NCBI GenBank assembly: GCA_019009955.1
Contig: CM032233.1
Location: 82,348,501 to 82,412,500 of the forward strand
DNA length: 64,000 bases
Reading direction: 5' to 3'
Origin: Riptortus pedestris
Lineage: Eukaryota; Arthropoda; Insecta; Hemiptera; Alydidae
Position 1 is the stretch's first letter. Each line of letters starts with the position of its first letter. A program made the translations under genes and the position numbers. The notes under the pieces were generated by a model, which worked only from the letters and a program-made list of their open reading frames with translations, was not told where the DNA came from and searched no databases. Below, piece by piece: positions 1 through 11,080 of this stretch.

Positions 1-390
1 GAATGATCTTCATAAATGGTTTTGATGCCGTCGAAGAAAGAGATGGTTCCTGGGGGGAAAAAGTGCTTTGGGCTGGTGCGTTCGTATGAAAAGGCCTATA
101 GAAGCCGGAGTCCTAGAGAATGAGCCTATTTATTGTTATGAGACTAATCGGAAGAGCGAGAGGAAGGAGCTAGCTGAGTTGTTCCCAGCTAGGGGAGAGG
201 GAGGGACAAATGATGGGCCAAATAGGACCTGGCACCGAAGCCCAGCCACAATCCTAACATCCTATACGCGCCCATTTAATAACAGCTACCCTTCCAAACG
301 TCGTCTTTCTCATCCCTTACCTCGATCCAGTTTTTAGCGTGTATCTTGCTCCTCTTGTAGGAAGGAGGAGGCGGCTTTGGTGGCCCTGTC
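1..390. other. Unassigned, relatively GC-rich stretch
   Basis: More GC-rich than the rest of the window, with purine-rich runs near 150-210 and a pyrimidine-rich second half. An 89-codon reading frame (68-337, +) crosses it, but its composition is biased and it shows no motif I recognise. I treat it as non-coding or an unknown repeat. Confidence 0.4.
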
Positions 391-393
391 ACA

Positions 394-511
394 TTTTAGC
401 AAATATTCCTTAAGGGAAATCGCTTATTGAAGTAATACTCATAAGGCGGTTTTTACTTCAAATGTCCATCGATCCTTCACAGGAGTTTATGAAACTGAGG
501 GTCGTTCAAAA

Positions 512-555
<44 letters not shown>

Positions 556-600
556 CTTTTAACGCTCAAAAAGTTGCACTTTTTGCAGATTTCCCATAAG
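394..600 (+). mobile_element. Helentron-like 5' end fragment with (AC)n
   Basis: It begins with a decayed terminal hairpin (ATTCCTTAAGGGAAATCG). The usual internal landmarks follow: AAATGTCCATCGATCC, a remnant of the GAGGTCCGTTCAAAA block, then a (CA)n tract at about 514-554 where most copies carry (TA)n, then TTTAACGCTC. The copy is lost after the microsatellite block. Confidence 0.7.
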
Positions 601-978
601 CGAATTGGATATAAATTTCAAGATTTTTTCATTTACATTAAAATTTAAATATCAAATAACGTTATCGTCTTTTTTGCCATTTTAAAATGTATTTTTTTAA
701 AATGAATTAAGATATTGGGATCGTTAGAGGGCACCTTGGCTATATGGTATCATTCACCGTAATTCTTCGATGGATTGACTTAAACTACCATTCGAAAAAA
801 AATTTAAGGTTCAACAACTTGAACCAGGCTAGCCGCTTTTGGATATATTGTTCATACGATTTTCGAAAATATAAGGCGGTTTTAATTTTGGAATGCCCAA
901 TATAAATGCAGGTTTTTTTTTATATGGCGTATAGTTTCTCATCACCACCTATTAGTGAATCTAGAAACTTTATTAAAA

Positions 979-1317
979 GTCAATCATGCAGGGGGTGCGT
1001 TAACTAAACATATTTTTCACGTGCGTCACGTATTTGCGTTTATCTCAAAACATAAAAGTTCAATGAGAACAATATTTGCTATTTAGGATTCAAATAATGT
1101 ACTTCATAATATAACAGCTTATTGTTAATATGACATGAGTAGAAGTGGGGGTTTACTGACGCCCGATAACAAAAAAAATGTATATATCTTGGTTAATAAT
1201 CAAGATAGTGAAAAAACATACATAACAACAGTTGCACTATAACTATTACATATGCAATAAGATTGGTTCTATACAATTTTTCGACCAGACGCCTAATATC
1301 GGAAATGCTAATATTTT
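979..1317 (-). mobile_element. Helentron-like 3' end, partial, reverse
   Basis: On the minus strand this ends in the terminal hairpin and GAC. On the plus strand it reads from GTCAATCATGCAGG through GCGTTAACTAAACA and then the conserved interior (GTAGAAGTGGGGGTTTACTGA, TCTTGGTTAATAATCAAGATA). It stops near GCCTAATATCGGAAATG, where another copy begins. Confidence 0.75.
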
Positions 1318-1319
1318 TT

Positions 1320-1456
1320 AGCAGATTTCCCTTAATAGAAATAAGCTACTGAGGTCTTAATCATGACGCATTGATGATTCTATTTGAAAGTTCTTCCAAT
1401 GTCCATCGATCTTACCCTACTTCAGGAGAAGTATATATAATATATATATATATATA

Positions 1457-1513
<57 letters not shown>

Positions 1514-1635
1514 GAGAGTTTTGAACAAACCTCATTTTCGTTATCTCCTGGGTCGGAGGATTTTTAAGGAAATTTTTCGAAAATCGCTTTATAAGTACTA
1601 CCTCATTAGCCGATTTCCCTTAAAAGAAATCTGCT
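1320..1635. mobile_element. Two Helentron 5' ends, head to head around a microsatellite
   Basis: A plus-strand 5' end (AGCAGATTTCCCTTAATAG at 1320 through TGTCCATCGATC) runs into (TA)n then (GA)n at about 1434-1513. A minus-strand 5' end follows, with CCTCATTTTCGTTATCTCC at 1531 and GAAATCTGCT ending at 1635. The two ends form an inverted pair of about 316 bp. The second half is probably the missing end of the reverse copy at 979-1317, split by the plus-strand fragment. Confidence 0.7.
1434..1513. repeat. (TA)n-(GA)n compound microsatellite
   Basis: About 55 bp of TA dinucleotides with one interruption, followed directly by about 23 bp of GA. It sits in the microsatellite slot of the Helentron-like family. 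Any reading frame across it (YIYIYI/ERERER) is an artefact. Confidence 0.95.
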
Positions 1636-1639
1636 AAAA

Positions 1640-2395
1640 TTGGCCGGTATTAATACAGGTGGAAAAATAAGTCTACATTTGTGGCATATAAGTATTCGGT
1701 GTTTTAGCCTGCATATATGCTATCTATTTAAATCCGGCAATGATTTATAATATAAATGAATATAAGCACCTTCAGGATGGAATATTACTGTATAGAATTC
1801 AGAGTGGTTTATAATGATGGTTTTAGGCTGTATGAATTTGCGGTGTTTTTCTTCTCCTTTCTTTCGATACAAACTTCGCTTTAGCCTCATGAAATATTCA
1901 TAACCGGAAAATTTAAAAAAAATATATTTATTAAATTATGGCTAGTGACTCTTTAAAGTATATAATGAGTGTGTGGAAATGCCCCTGTGGTATGAATGGA
2001 GGGAAGGGAAAATTGAAATAAAACAAGCAGAATAATAGGCATTTAATCTGGTCAGATTCTGGGAGCGTAGTCAAAGAAGAATAAATAAAACTGCTTAAAT
2101 CACATTATGAATATCTGCTTGAACGATGTTCGGGAGGAATTAAATTGAGATGAATGTTATATTCATTGGAATGTCTGTATACACATGTAATAATGAGGTA
2201 AAACACAACAGTTAGAATGATGGAACACGAAAACAAATTCTTCGATAGGAATGAGGTAGGTACGGCTGGAAGGATGGCTAACTTGCCTGAAGACGTTGTT
2301 CTTTGGGCAGTAAGTTCTGAACTATGTATGTTAGGAATTGTAAACAAACATTTAGTAGTATGTCATACAATGCTATTGGCTATTCGGGATGTTAA
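1640..2395. other. No recognised feature
   Basis: AT-rich sequence between Helentron copies. Overlapping short frames near 2105-2426 exist on both strands, but they have no conserved motif and the plus-strand one runs into the repeat at 2398, so I do not call a gene. Confidence 0.4.
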
Positions 2396-2397
2396 AA

Positions 2398-3198
2398 GTC
2401 TGTCGCGCAGGGGCTGCGTTAACTAAGCAGATTTCCCAACGTACGTACGCTTCACGTATTTGCATTTATCTGAAAACGTAAAAGCTACACGAAACACATA
2501 TTTTGCATTTATGGTTCAAATACAGTGCTTCATAAGACCTTTTTGTTACGAATGTAAATTATGAGTAAGAGTTGGGGTTTACTGAAGGCTGAATACTAAA
2601 AAATGCAAATATCTCGGCTAATAATCAAGATAATGGGTTAGAGGGGAAGAATTTCGAAAATTCAAAATATTTACTTTTTCATACGTCAGATTATAAAATT
2701 GTAAAGAACCAATGTTATTGTAAATTTAATTTCCAACAAATATTGTTTGTATGCATATATTCTCTATTATGAATATTAAGTGAGATATTTTGATTGTTTA
2801 GTTATTAGCCTTCAGCACACCACTCACTCCTACTTATTTCTTATTGACAAGCTACAGTTATCGTGATCCACTTTATTCTAAGCTTAAATACCAAAAATTG
2901 TTTTCAAGAGGCCTTTATTATTCGAGATCATGAAAATTCGTTGCGTGATGTCATGATGTCATTAAGATTTTATGCTCTTGTTTTGAAGATGTTTACTTGA
3001 TTTATACCGTAATCGATATTTAACTATTTCAGTGAACACTAAAGATCATATTTGTGATATTGGGTGAAGTTGGACCTGGTGGGGATTTAGAAGGGGAGGG
3101 GAAATCGAAAACTCAAAATGCTGTCGATTTTATGGGTCGGATTGTAGAATGGACCAATATTGTTAACCTATTGATGCTCTATATTACAAATAATTTTT
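2398..3198. mobile_element. Rearranged Helentron-like copy (3' part reverse, interior forward)
   Basis: At 2398-2635 a minus-strand 3' end reads GTCTGTCGCGCAGGGGCTGCG and continues to the TATCTCGGCTAATAATCAAG block. At about 2636 the orientation flips: GTTAGAGGGGAAGAATTTCG and the interior AATACCAAAAATTG read forward to 3198, where an intact forward copy starts. The flip inside one block suggests two insertions or an inversion. Confidence 0.65.
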
Positions 3199-3322
3199 AG
3201 CAGATTTCCCTTGAGGGAAATCAGCTATTTAGGTCGTACTCATGACGCAATTTTCAGAACGTTACCTTTAAATGTCCATCGATCCTTCCCAGGAGATGAC
3301 GAAAATGAGGTCCATTCAAAAT

Positions 3323-3375
<53 letters not shown>

Positions 3376-4123
3376 CTGTTAACGCTCTAGCGGTCGCAAT
3401 TTTTGCTTGAACGTTACAAAACTAGATATTTAAACGTTTTATGTAAAAAATAAATATCAAGTTCGTTAATGGCCGAAATTGGACCACTGGGAGGTGGGTT
3501 TAGAGGGGGAATTTTGAAAATTCTAAATATCTCCGTTACTATAAGTCGAAAAATTTAATGATCTATAAATATTGTTCTATACTTATTTTCTTATCATGAT
3601 TTTTAACCGAGATATTTAAATTTTATAGTTTTCAGCCTTCAGCAAACCCACACTTCTACTCATGTTAAACTAAAAATACTCGGTTATGTAATAAACCACA
3701 TTATTTGAACGTTAAATACCAAATATTGTTTTCAAGAGATTTTTATTATACGACATTCATGCAAATATGCTCTGGTCCCCCTCCCTCTTAAGTTTTTGGA
3801 CTACTTACATTTGATTGATTAAGATAAGATTTATTCTGATTCATTACAGTACTAGATATAGTAAATAGTTTTGAATCAAATTAATATGTTATATTCTGAT
3901 GAATTTCAGTAATTGTTTTTCTTTCCGGGGGAGAGTCAGGTTGGCAGACCTGTTTGTTTACATTTCAGACGCTTTCCGCCTGGAGGGGAAAGATTTCTTA
4001 TTACCGTTTGTATTTATTTACTTAATATTCAAGGTGGTGTTGTGTTAGCAGTATGTAGATTTATCTATTATTAAACTTCACGAGGGAAATCTGCTTAGTT
4101 TACGCAGCCCCTGCGTGACGGAC
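3199..4123 (+). mobile_element. Helentron-like element, near full length
   Basis: The 5' end is AGCAGATTTCCCTTGAGGG, a near-palindromic hairpin preceded by a T-run. The interior holds (TA)n at 3328-3371, TCTGTTAACGCTCTAGCGG, GAGGTGGGTTTAGAGGGGG, AGTACTAGATATAGTAAATA and TTGGCAGACCTGTTTGTTTA. The 3' end is GGGAAATCTGCTTAGTTTAC followed by hairpin GCAGCCCCTGC and GACGGAC in a T-run. Total length is about 925 bp. There is no reading frame of note, so it is non-autonomous. Confidence 0.8.
3328..3371. repeat. (TA)n microsatellite in Helentron slot
   Basis: An essentially pure TA run about 44 bp long, at the fixed internal position of the Helentron-like family. Confidence 0.95.
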
Positions 4124-4129
4124 TTTTTT

Positions 4130-5040
4130 AACATTGGCACAGTTAAAAAATAAGTCTATTGTAGATACTATTAAAGTTACAAAAACATTCTCTGACATAG
4201 AGACAGTCCGATGGTATCGTAAGGACTTTAGACGGCGACAACGAACTGTAAAAGAATGTTCTGTTAAAAAAAAAAAATTCAGAACCAAAATATATATATT
4301 CATTCAACATCATTCTCCTAAATGTATTAGAATGACAGTAATACATTCAATTCTATAAAAGGTGACCCATCACGTCATGGTTTGGACATGCCACTATAAA
4401 CAATTGTGAAGTAAATGGGAATGATAGGGGAGTTGAAATATGTATTTTTCTGTGGGTTCGTGGAGAAAGGATGATGTGTGAGGGCTGGAGGAAGGGGACT
4501 ATATATTAGGCTAAACCTGCTGTCAGAGTTGCCGCTTTCTGTCATCTGTTACTGGGCACCAGGCTCCATCTCCCACTCCCGGTAACCCCTTATGTTTCTA
4601 CACTCCGCTAAATATCACTTACATTTCCACCCAAGCTCGTCAAATAGACAACTCTACCCGTTCTCTCTCTCCCTTATAAAACACCTATTTCCTACAGCTA
4701 TAAATAGAAACCGCTGAACCGAAAGAGAATTGTTGATTTGCGAAGCCGCTCAGAACTAAAGATGACCAGGAAACCAAGTATTCGGCCGGGCATTGGGTAA
4801 AACGAAAATTCTCGACATCTGGAAAACTGGACTTTATATTTACGATGTTACAATGATTATTTATGTGCTCAATGCATATATATTTCGGACGAATCAAGAC
4901 AAGTTTGATTAATTAAAAATCAAATGTAGGACTTCAAGGAGAAAATAGTTCCTAAACCAGGGACTTTTCCTATTGTGAAAAGGCCAATTTCTCTTTCCAT
5001 CAGTTCCAAAATAATTAGAAAGACTCGCACATTAAGCGAA
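4130..5040. other. No recognised feature; GC-richer patch
   Basis: Includes an overlapping set of short frames at 4100-4358 on both strands with no motif, and a GC-richer patch at 4440-4680. No splice pattern or conserved domain is visible. Confidence 0.35.
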
Positions 5041-5044
5041 TTAG

Positions 5045-5175
5045 AAAATTTCCTTTAAGGTAAATCAGCTATTGAGGTTGTAATCAAGAAAATGCTTTCG
5101 AATAACATCATGGAATGTCAATCGTTCCTTTCTAGATGACAAAAATGAGGTCCCTTCAAATACATATTTTTGCGT
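5045..5175 (+). mobile_element. Helentron-like 5' end fragment
   Basis: A decayed terminal hairpin (TTTCCTTTAAGGTAAATCAGC) leads into ATTGAGGTTGTAATCAAG and then GATGACAAAAATGAGGTCCC with TTCAAATA. Truncated before the microsatellite. Confidence 0.7.
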
Positions 5176-5204
5176 ACATGAAAAACGTTACGCAGAGTTA
5201 ATTA

Positions 5205-5700
5205 ACATGTACGAAGTAGATGAAAGGAACCGACCGATGAAAGCGGCAGGACCGATAGGACCTGTTATGACCTAGACAGCGCTTGTCCCCTCTTGGACCA
5301 ATCTGGGTCATTCTTTTGACCCTGACGCCCGTCTATAAAATCGGCCCAGCTCGCTCGAGAAGTTAGTTTTTTTTCCAGTTGTCTTCATGTGAATAACAGT
5401 ACGTTCAGTACAGCTTTAGTGAACAGTGCTTTTAGGTTCGGTACAGTGTTTTATGTAAAGAACAGTGTAGTGCCGTTTTTATGTAAAGAACAGTGAAGTG
5501 CCGTGTTCTTTGTGAAAATCATTGCAGTGCCGTGTTTTTATGAACTTCACTAATCGTGAGTTATTGTACTGTGCAATAAGAAGTGAAGATATCAGTGCAC
5601 ACTATGAGTAAAAAAGAATAATTTACCAAGTGTGGAGAGCGATTTTTAAGTGCCCATGTAAAAATAAAATTCGAGTTCAGTAATGCTTGAAATAAAAAAA
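5205..5700 (+). repeat. Promoter- or LTR-like block, copy A
   Basis: CTATAAAA at about 5334 resembles a TATA box. CGGCCCAGCTCGC follows, and then an array of imperfect CAGTG(A/T)AGTGCCGT units of roughly 30-35 bp to about 5550. It then reads GAGTTATTGTACTGTGCAAT and ACCAAGTGTG. The same order recurs at 5870-6170. This would fit a 5' regulatory or LTR region of a retroelement, but no coding part or paired LTR boundary is visible. The family assignment is inference. Confidence 0.4.
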
Positions 5701-5869
5701 ATAAATAAAAATTGGAATTTCTTTGTTATTATGAGTCGGTTAGAAAACTTTTATGTAACCATTCTTGTTGTTAGATCATTTTTTTTCTATAATTTAATCA
5801 ACCAAGTTATTAATTAGCTTAAAAATTACGTATAGTTAATTACGTATTTAACAAGTACTAAGAACATGA

Positions 5870-6170
5870 TGGCATCCATTTTGGGGAAGATTGGCGACAA
5901 AAATGTCGGCCAGCTCGCCCAACAGTTAGTTCTCAGTTTTGTTACGACTGCGTTCAGTGCAACTTTTAGTGACCAGTGGTTTTTTTTTTTTTTTTTTACT
6001 TTCAGTGCAGTGCTTTGTGAAGACCAGTACAGTGCCATTTTTTGTGATGAGTGATCGCGAGTTATTGTGCTGTGTAATAAACGGGATGTTAACTGTGAAT
6101 ATTGTGATTAGTGATGAAGATTAACTTACCAAGTGTGTAAAAGTGAGTTGTGATCGTCAAAATGTGTGTA
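5870..6170 (+). repeat. Promoter- or LTR-like block, copy B
   Basis: A diverged second copy of the 5335-5640 block: GGCCAGCTCGCCCAACAGTTAG, GCGTTCAGTGCAAC, a T-run at about 5980-5998, TACAGTGCC, GAGTTATTGTGCTGTGTAAT and TTAACTTACCAAGTGTG. Short reading frames here are side effects of the CAGTG units. The two copies are about 0.5 kb apart in the same orientation. Confidence 0.45.
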
Positions 6171-6274
6171 GTAAAAAAAGCATTAATGTTTGAGTGATAA
6201 ATTTTGCAATCCAAATTACCAAAATAATAAACGCTTATTATTTTTGTAGTAAACTAACAGTATTATTTATTCTT

Positions 6275-6465
6275 CAGCATTCATTCACCCCAACTTCTGC
6301 TAATGGCTTAAAGCAACTTCATCAATAAACGGCGTATGTCCCAGCTTAAAATACTAATCCTGTTTAGACTTCCAAATCTGGGAGAAATAGAGAATAGAAT
6401 GTGGGACTATGTCATTTTTGGGTCAGGTGGGAAATCTGATTAGTTTACGACCACGGGTGGCAGAC
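6275..6465 (+). mobile_element. Helentron-like 3' end fragment
   Basis: Decayed interior (CACCCCAACTTCTGCTAATGG, CTTAAAATACTAATCCTG) leads to the 3' end GGGAAATCTGATTAGTTTAC, with a damaged hairpin and GGCAGAC before a T-run. Confidence 0.6.
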
Positions 6466-6620
6466 TTTTTAAAATTACTATTATTACTACTGGCTTCATG
6501 GTTTTAATTTTTTTAAATATATTCATCATCAAGCGTGGGTATAAATAATATTTTTCATATACAATTTACAAGTCAATATGTTTCTTTATTGTTCTTGATA
6601 CTAGGCATATCAAACTGTTT

Positions 6621-6850
6621 TTTTTTTATTATTATTTATTAACGTCCACTTTCCGCTATTATAGCTAATTGGGACGGGTTATATACTGGTTAACACACTT
6701 TTCTAGCCACGGTGGGACTAAGGGTTTTATTTAATGAGTTCGTTCACTTAAGAAATTCCTATTGCCTAGACGCGAATTTAACTCGTCTCTCTATGTTTAC
6801 CATGTGAGATTAAGGCCAACGCTTCTACTCACTCGGCTAACCTAAGCCCC
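6621..6850 (-). mobile_element. tRNA-derived SINE, full copy
   Basis: On the minus strand the head reads GGTTAGCCGAGTGAGTAGAAG, which resembles a tRNA A box. A decayed B-box region follows (GAGTTAAATTCGCG), then a body with AGTCCCACCGTGGCTAGAAA and AACCCGTCCCAATTAGC, then AGTGGACGTTAAT and a TAA-rich tail. The same body and tail recur at 43822-43946 and a related head at 8733-8930, which supports a dispersed family. Transcription would be by RNA polymerase III. The B box is degenerate, so the copy is probably dead. Confidence 0.7.
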
Positions 6851-8440
6851 TTCAAAATGATTTAAAAAAATTCTATCATTTGTGAATAAAATAACACAAA
6901 ATTTGTGAATTGCCATTTTGATCGCAATGCATACCAAAACTGGTAAACATTGGGTTCAAACTGTTGTTTATTTAAGTATAAAATGACATTTATAATACAA
7001 ATTTCTGAATATTTTTTTTGTAACTATACACCTTAATTATTATCGATGCAATTTAGAAATGAATTGAAAAACTAGTTTTTCCCTGTTAAATTATTTACAA
7101 AAAACGAGTTCCCATGCGTCGGACAAATATGAATTTTGCAGGCCCCGTATTTTTTTTTTCTGAACCTATAAAAGTTATTTGAAAACGATTATTTCAAGCA
7201 CTGATTGTGTAACAAACATTTTAAGTTTATAAAGATATTAAGTTAATAAAGATTTTCCCCAAGAAGGATGTATATGATTGGCAAACATTAGGTTGAAAAT
7301 TTTGTTTTTATTAGTGAAACATGTTGATTTCAACATAAACCTTTTAGTGGAAGAAAGAAACTCACACGTTCAGTTATTTTCTACTACTAGTACTTCTAAG
7401 TCCTAGTCTGGAAATATGCATGAATCTTAAAGACACGCAGATGTTTCTGTATAACTATTCAAATCATCTAGTAAGAAAATGTATGCAGCAAGAATTTCGA
7501 TAGGCATATCGGCATTGCATCGAAGATATGGAATCTTTCATTAGGCTTAAAATTTACATTTGTGTTTTACAAATTTTTACACAACAGGAAGTTGATGAAT
7601 GGCGTTTTATTCTTATCATTCTTCACTTCAAATAAGTGCACGCAAGGCTAAAAACCTCGCGTTTAGATATAACATGCCCTGAGCTGTTTGTTGCAAATCT
7701 ATGAAAACATTATTATGACAGAATTCTTAATCTGATCAAAATGAAGGGCTAGTAAATGTCTATAAGGTGATTAAAGTGAAAAAATAAATTAGTAAGTACC
7801 AATTTTAGAAGGTTTTCGGAAAAAGGGGGGGTGGTGAAAGATAATATGTGTTTATGAGTGAGAGCGGGGGAGATAAAAGCATTAACAAATTATAATTAGA
7901 AATTAGGCACCCAACAATTAGCTTTAATTTGAAGAAATAAACTCAAATTATTAAGATTTGAAAAAGTATGAAAAATCTTTTATTGTTTGTTTTGTTATGG
8001 TTTGGCACTGAGAACAAATATCTAAGGGTCTTTTCTAGCTGGTTTCAATAAGAACATATAATTTGGTGAAAGTTATAAATATAATATTTCTACTCCATTT
8101 TTATTTAAGGGAACTAGTAATTTCCTAGACAGCATTCCATAAATAGACTAACAGAAAGTAACCTTCAGGGATCAAAGTACGAAGAGAAGTGTGCTATCAT
8201 AAAAATAAGTGCATTCTTATGGGAGCTTTTGATGCTAGACATCTGGCAAGATGCCTACCACCTCTTTTAATACTTACTGGGGTATTGCATCAGCTGGGCT
8301 TTACGGCTTCAGAACATGATCCGGTGTATATCGGGAATTGTTGATAAAGTTAAAAGAATCGACAAAAGTCTTCCTATGATTTATTTTTGTCAGCTGTACT
8401 TCAGTGTATGGACGGAACATATGTGCTCGTAAATTTCACT

Positions 8441-8476
<36 letters not shown>

Positions 8477-8730
8477 CTGGCTGTGAAAGATACATCATAT
8501 TTACACAACACGTGTACACATGTATATATTTCACTAAGTTGCCTTGATATATTTTATATTTTTACAGTACGTTTATTCATTGTGCGATAGAAGAAAGTGC
8601 CGCATAACAACGTTTATAATATTTCTATTAATGGCGATGACCATTTTTCAGGAACAAGGAGTTTGAAAAATTAGTCAAAAACGTTTCATTATTAAGGAAT
8701 ACCTTTAACAGCAATATCACGTTTATAATC
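6851..8730. other. No recognised feature except (AC)n
   Basis: AT-rich sequence with poly-T/A runs. The only clear structure is the (AC)n tract at about 8443-8473. I find no coding motif or terminal repeat. Confidence 0.4.
8443..8473. repeat. (AC)n microsatellite
   Basis: About 30 bp of pure AC repeats, outside any Helentron copy I can recognise. Confidence 0.9.
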
Positions 8731-8732
8731 AA

Positions 8733-8930
8733 AGGTCAGGTTAGCCATGTGAGTTAAGTCGTTCGTCTTCTTAATAAACCTGGTAAACCTAGAGGCACGG
8801 GTTCGATTCCCGCATACAGAAGAGGAATTTGTTTAATGAAGAACTCACTACATAAAATCCTTTGAAAAGGGTGGTAGTCTGTAGGCCTCAGTATCACAAA
8901 CTGGAATGCACATATAGTAGATAATAGTAT
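8733..8930 (+). mobile_element. tRNA-derived SINE copy, diverged
   Basis: AGGTTAGCCATGTGAGTTAAG resembles an A box. GGGTTCGATTCCCGC at about 8802 is a near-perfect tRNA B box. A SINE-like body follows (GAGGAATTTGTTTAATGAAG, AAAAGGGTGGTAGTCTGTAG). The distance between boxes and the non-tRNA body argue against a true tRNA gene. The body matches the other SINE copies only partly, so it may be a subfamily. Confidence 0.55.
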
Positions 8931-9298
8931 AATAATTATAACGATAAGTAAAATGGATACATTTTATATGAAAAGCTCTTTACTATTCTACATATGGATT
9001 TATTCTATGATTGGAATGTCTCCTGAATATTTCTCAAATTCACAAGAACTCTAGCCATTTGCAAATATGTATCAAAATTCGTTCATATCGAATGAAATAC
9101 AGATTGCTTAAAAATGCCTTGAAAAATACGTTCCTCTTATTTGATTAAGGTTTTATTTGTCAACATGTGTATGCATTGTAGTTTTAGGTGGAAATAAGTT
9201 GAAGGTTTTGATAAAAAAACTGTCATGAGAATATCCTAAAACGCTTGTTTTCTTTATTGGCTTGAATTTCGTTCATGTAAATTTCACAATTAAAAAAA

Positions 9299-10243
9299 GT
9301 CCGTCACTAAACTAAGCAGATTTCCCTCATGAAGTTTAACAATAGATAAATCTACATACTGGTACCATGAATATTAAGTGAATAAATACAAATGAATATT
9401 TTAAGTGAATAAATACTAACGTTAATAAGAAATCTTTCATTAAATTTTAATAATTTCCCGACGGGGAGCATCCGAAATGTAAAAAAAAACAGGTCTACCA
9501 ACCTCTCACCGGAAAGAAAAACAATTACTGAAATATATCGGAATATAACACATTAATTTTATTGAAAACTATGTACTATATCTAGTACTGTAATTAATAA
9601 TGGATCAGTATAATTTGTATCTCAATCAATCAAATTTTAGTAGTCCAAGAACTTAAGACAGGGTCACCAGAAGATATTTGCATGTATCTCGTATAATAAA
9701 AGTATCTTGAAAACAATATTTGGTGTTTAAGCTTCGAAGAAAGTGGTTTATTATATAACAGAGTATTGTTTATGTAATATGAGTAGAAGTGGGGGTTTGC
9801 TGAAGGCTGAAAAATGCAAATATCTTGGTTTATATTCAAGAAAGAGAATAAATGCATATAAAAGTATTTATAGTGCATTTAATTTGCTATAAGATTGATT
9901 CTATCCTTTTTTTCGATCGTATAGTAACGGAAATATTTCGAATTTTCAAAATTCTTCCCCTCTAAACCCCCCTTCCCCTGGTCCGATTCCAGTGGCTAAC
10001 GAACTTGATCTTTCATTTTACATAAAACGACTAAATATCGAGTTTCGTAACGATAAAACAATAATTGCAACGCCTAGAGCGGCAAGAGACTAATGTATGT
10101 ATATATACGAGTATATATACACATAATATTGAACAGACCTCATTTTCCTCTTATTCTAGGTTCAATGGACATTTGAAAAAAAATGTAGAAAATCGCGTCA
10201 TGAGTACTACCTTAATAACTTATTTCGCTCAAGGGAAATCTGA
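9299..10243 (-). mobile_element. Helentron-like element, near full length, reverse
   Basis: Plus-strand order is reversed: GTCCGTC, ACTAAGCAGATTTCCC, ACTATATCTAGTACTG, GTAGAAGTGGGGGTTTGCTG, CTAACGAACTTGATC, then CTCAAGGGAAATCTGAT. The terminal hairpin is missing: GTCCGTCA joins directly to CTAAACTAAGC, a deletion of about 15 bp. The microsatellite slot holds only a short TA-rich remnant near 10097. T/A runs flank both ends. Confidence 0.8.
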
Positions 10244-10244
10244 T

Positions 10245-11079
10245 AAAAATGTTTCATGACAGATGAAGTGGATAAAGAGAATGCGACAGGACCAAGAAGA
10301 ATTGGAGGGTTAATTTGGTGGGAGGTTATTGTAAGTTTTATTGCCCACAGATAGGAGCTCTTAGAAGCAGACCACAATGAATTCTGAAAGATAGTTGAAA
10401 AAAGGTCAGGTACATCAGAAAATATAGTAGCCAAATGTGAGGGAGAATAAAAGTAATATATTTAATGGAATATGCATATTTCTCGGGTGTTTTAGATTGA
10501 AAAGTGGATTTTCCATCTGGGAGATTTTTATTTGGTTTATTTGTCCCGCATGTGGTGCACACCGATTGCCGCTTTTAGCTCGTCGTCCACTTTTTTTTTT
10601 TTTTTTTTTTTTTTTTTTGCAACAATAGTAGTGTTTTTCATTCGATTCACTGAATTCACTTCACTTCCGTCTACTAACTCATTCACTGTCCCCTCAAATT
10701 TTATGATTCACTTCAGCTATTTTCCACATGATAAAATTTAGGCTGGAGCATCTAATCAAATCAGATTTTTATATTAATATTCGAAGGGACAAAAATATTA
10801 ATATTTGTTGTTTTTCTTGATTTAAAAAATTAAACTCCCTCAGAAAGAGAGAGAGAGTGTGTGTGTGTGTGAGAGAGAGATGTTATATTTGCTGTAATTG
10901 TTCTTCGTAAAGTTTTATTGTGTGCTGTCTTGTGTGTAGTGGATGAGTAGCATATTTCAAATAATGAAATATTTTTGGTCCACTTTTAGTTTCATAGAGG
11001 TTAATATTTCCTTATTTTTGTATCAAGTAATACATAATCAAAACTTCAAAATATGATGCTTACCAGTAATTGTAAAAAA
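10245..11079. other. No recognised feature; poly-T and GA/GT runs
   Basis: Contains poly-T at 10592-10618 and a short GA-GT-GA compound tract at 10843-10880. Reading frames at 10338-10741 overlap on both strands and show no motif. Confidence 0.35.
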
Positions 11080-11080
11080 A

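Noticed and set aside
68..337. 89-codon frame at the window start
   Set aside because: Biased composition, no domain, no splice or promoter context that I can support.
2105..2426. Overlapping frames on both strands (80 and 69 codons)
   Set aside because: No motif, and the forward one ends inside a Helentron 3' end.
8733..8830. Possible true tRNA gene with a near-perfect B box
   Set aside because: No cloverleaf with acceptor pairing was found and a SINE body follows.
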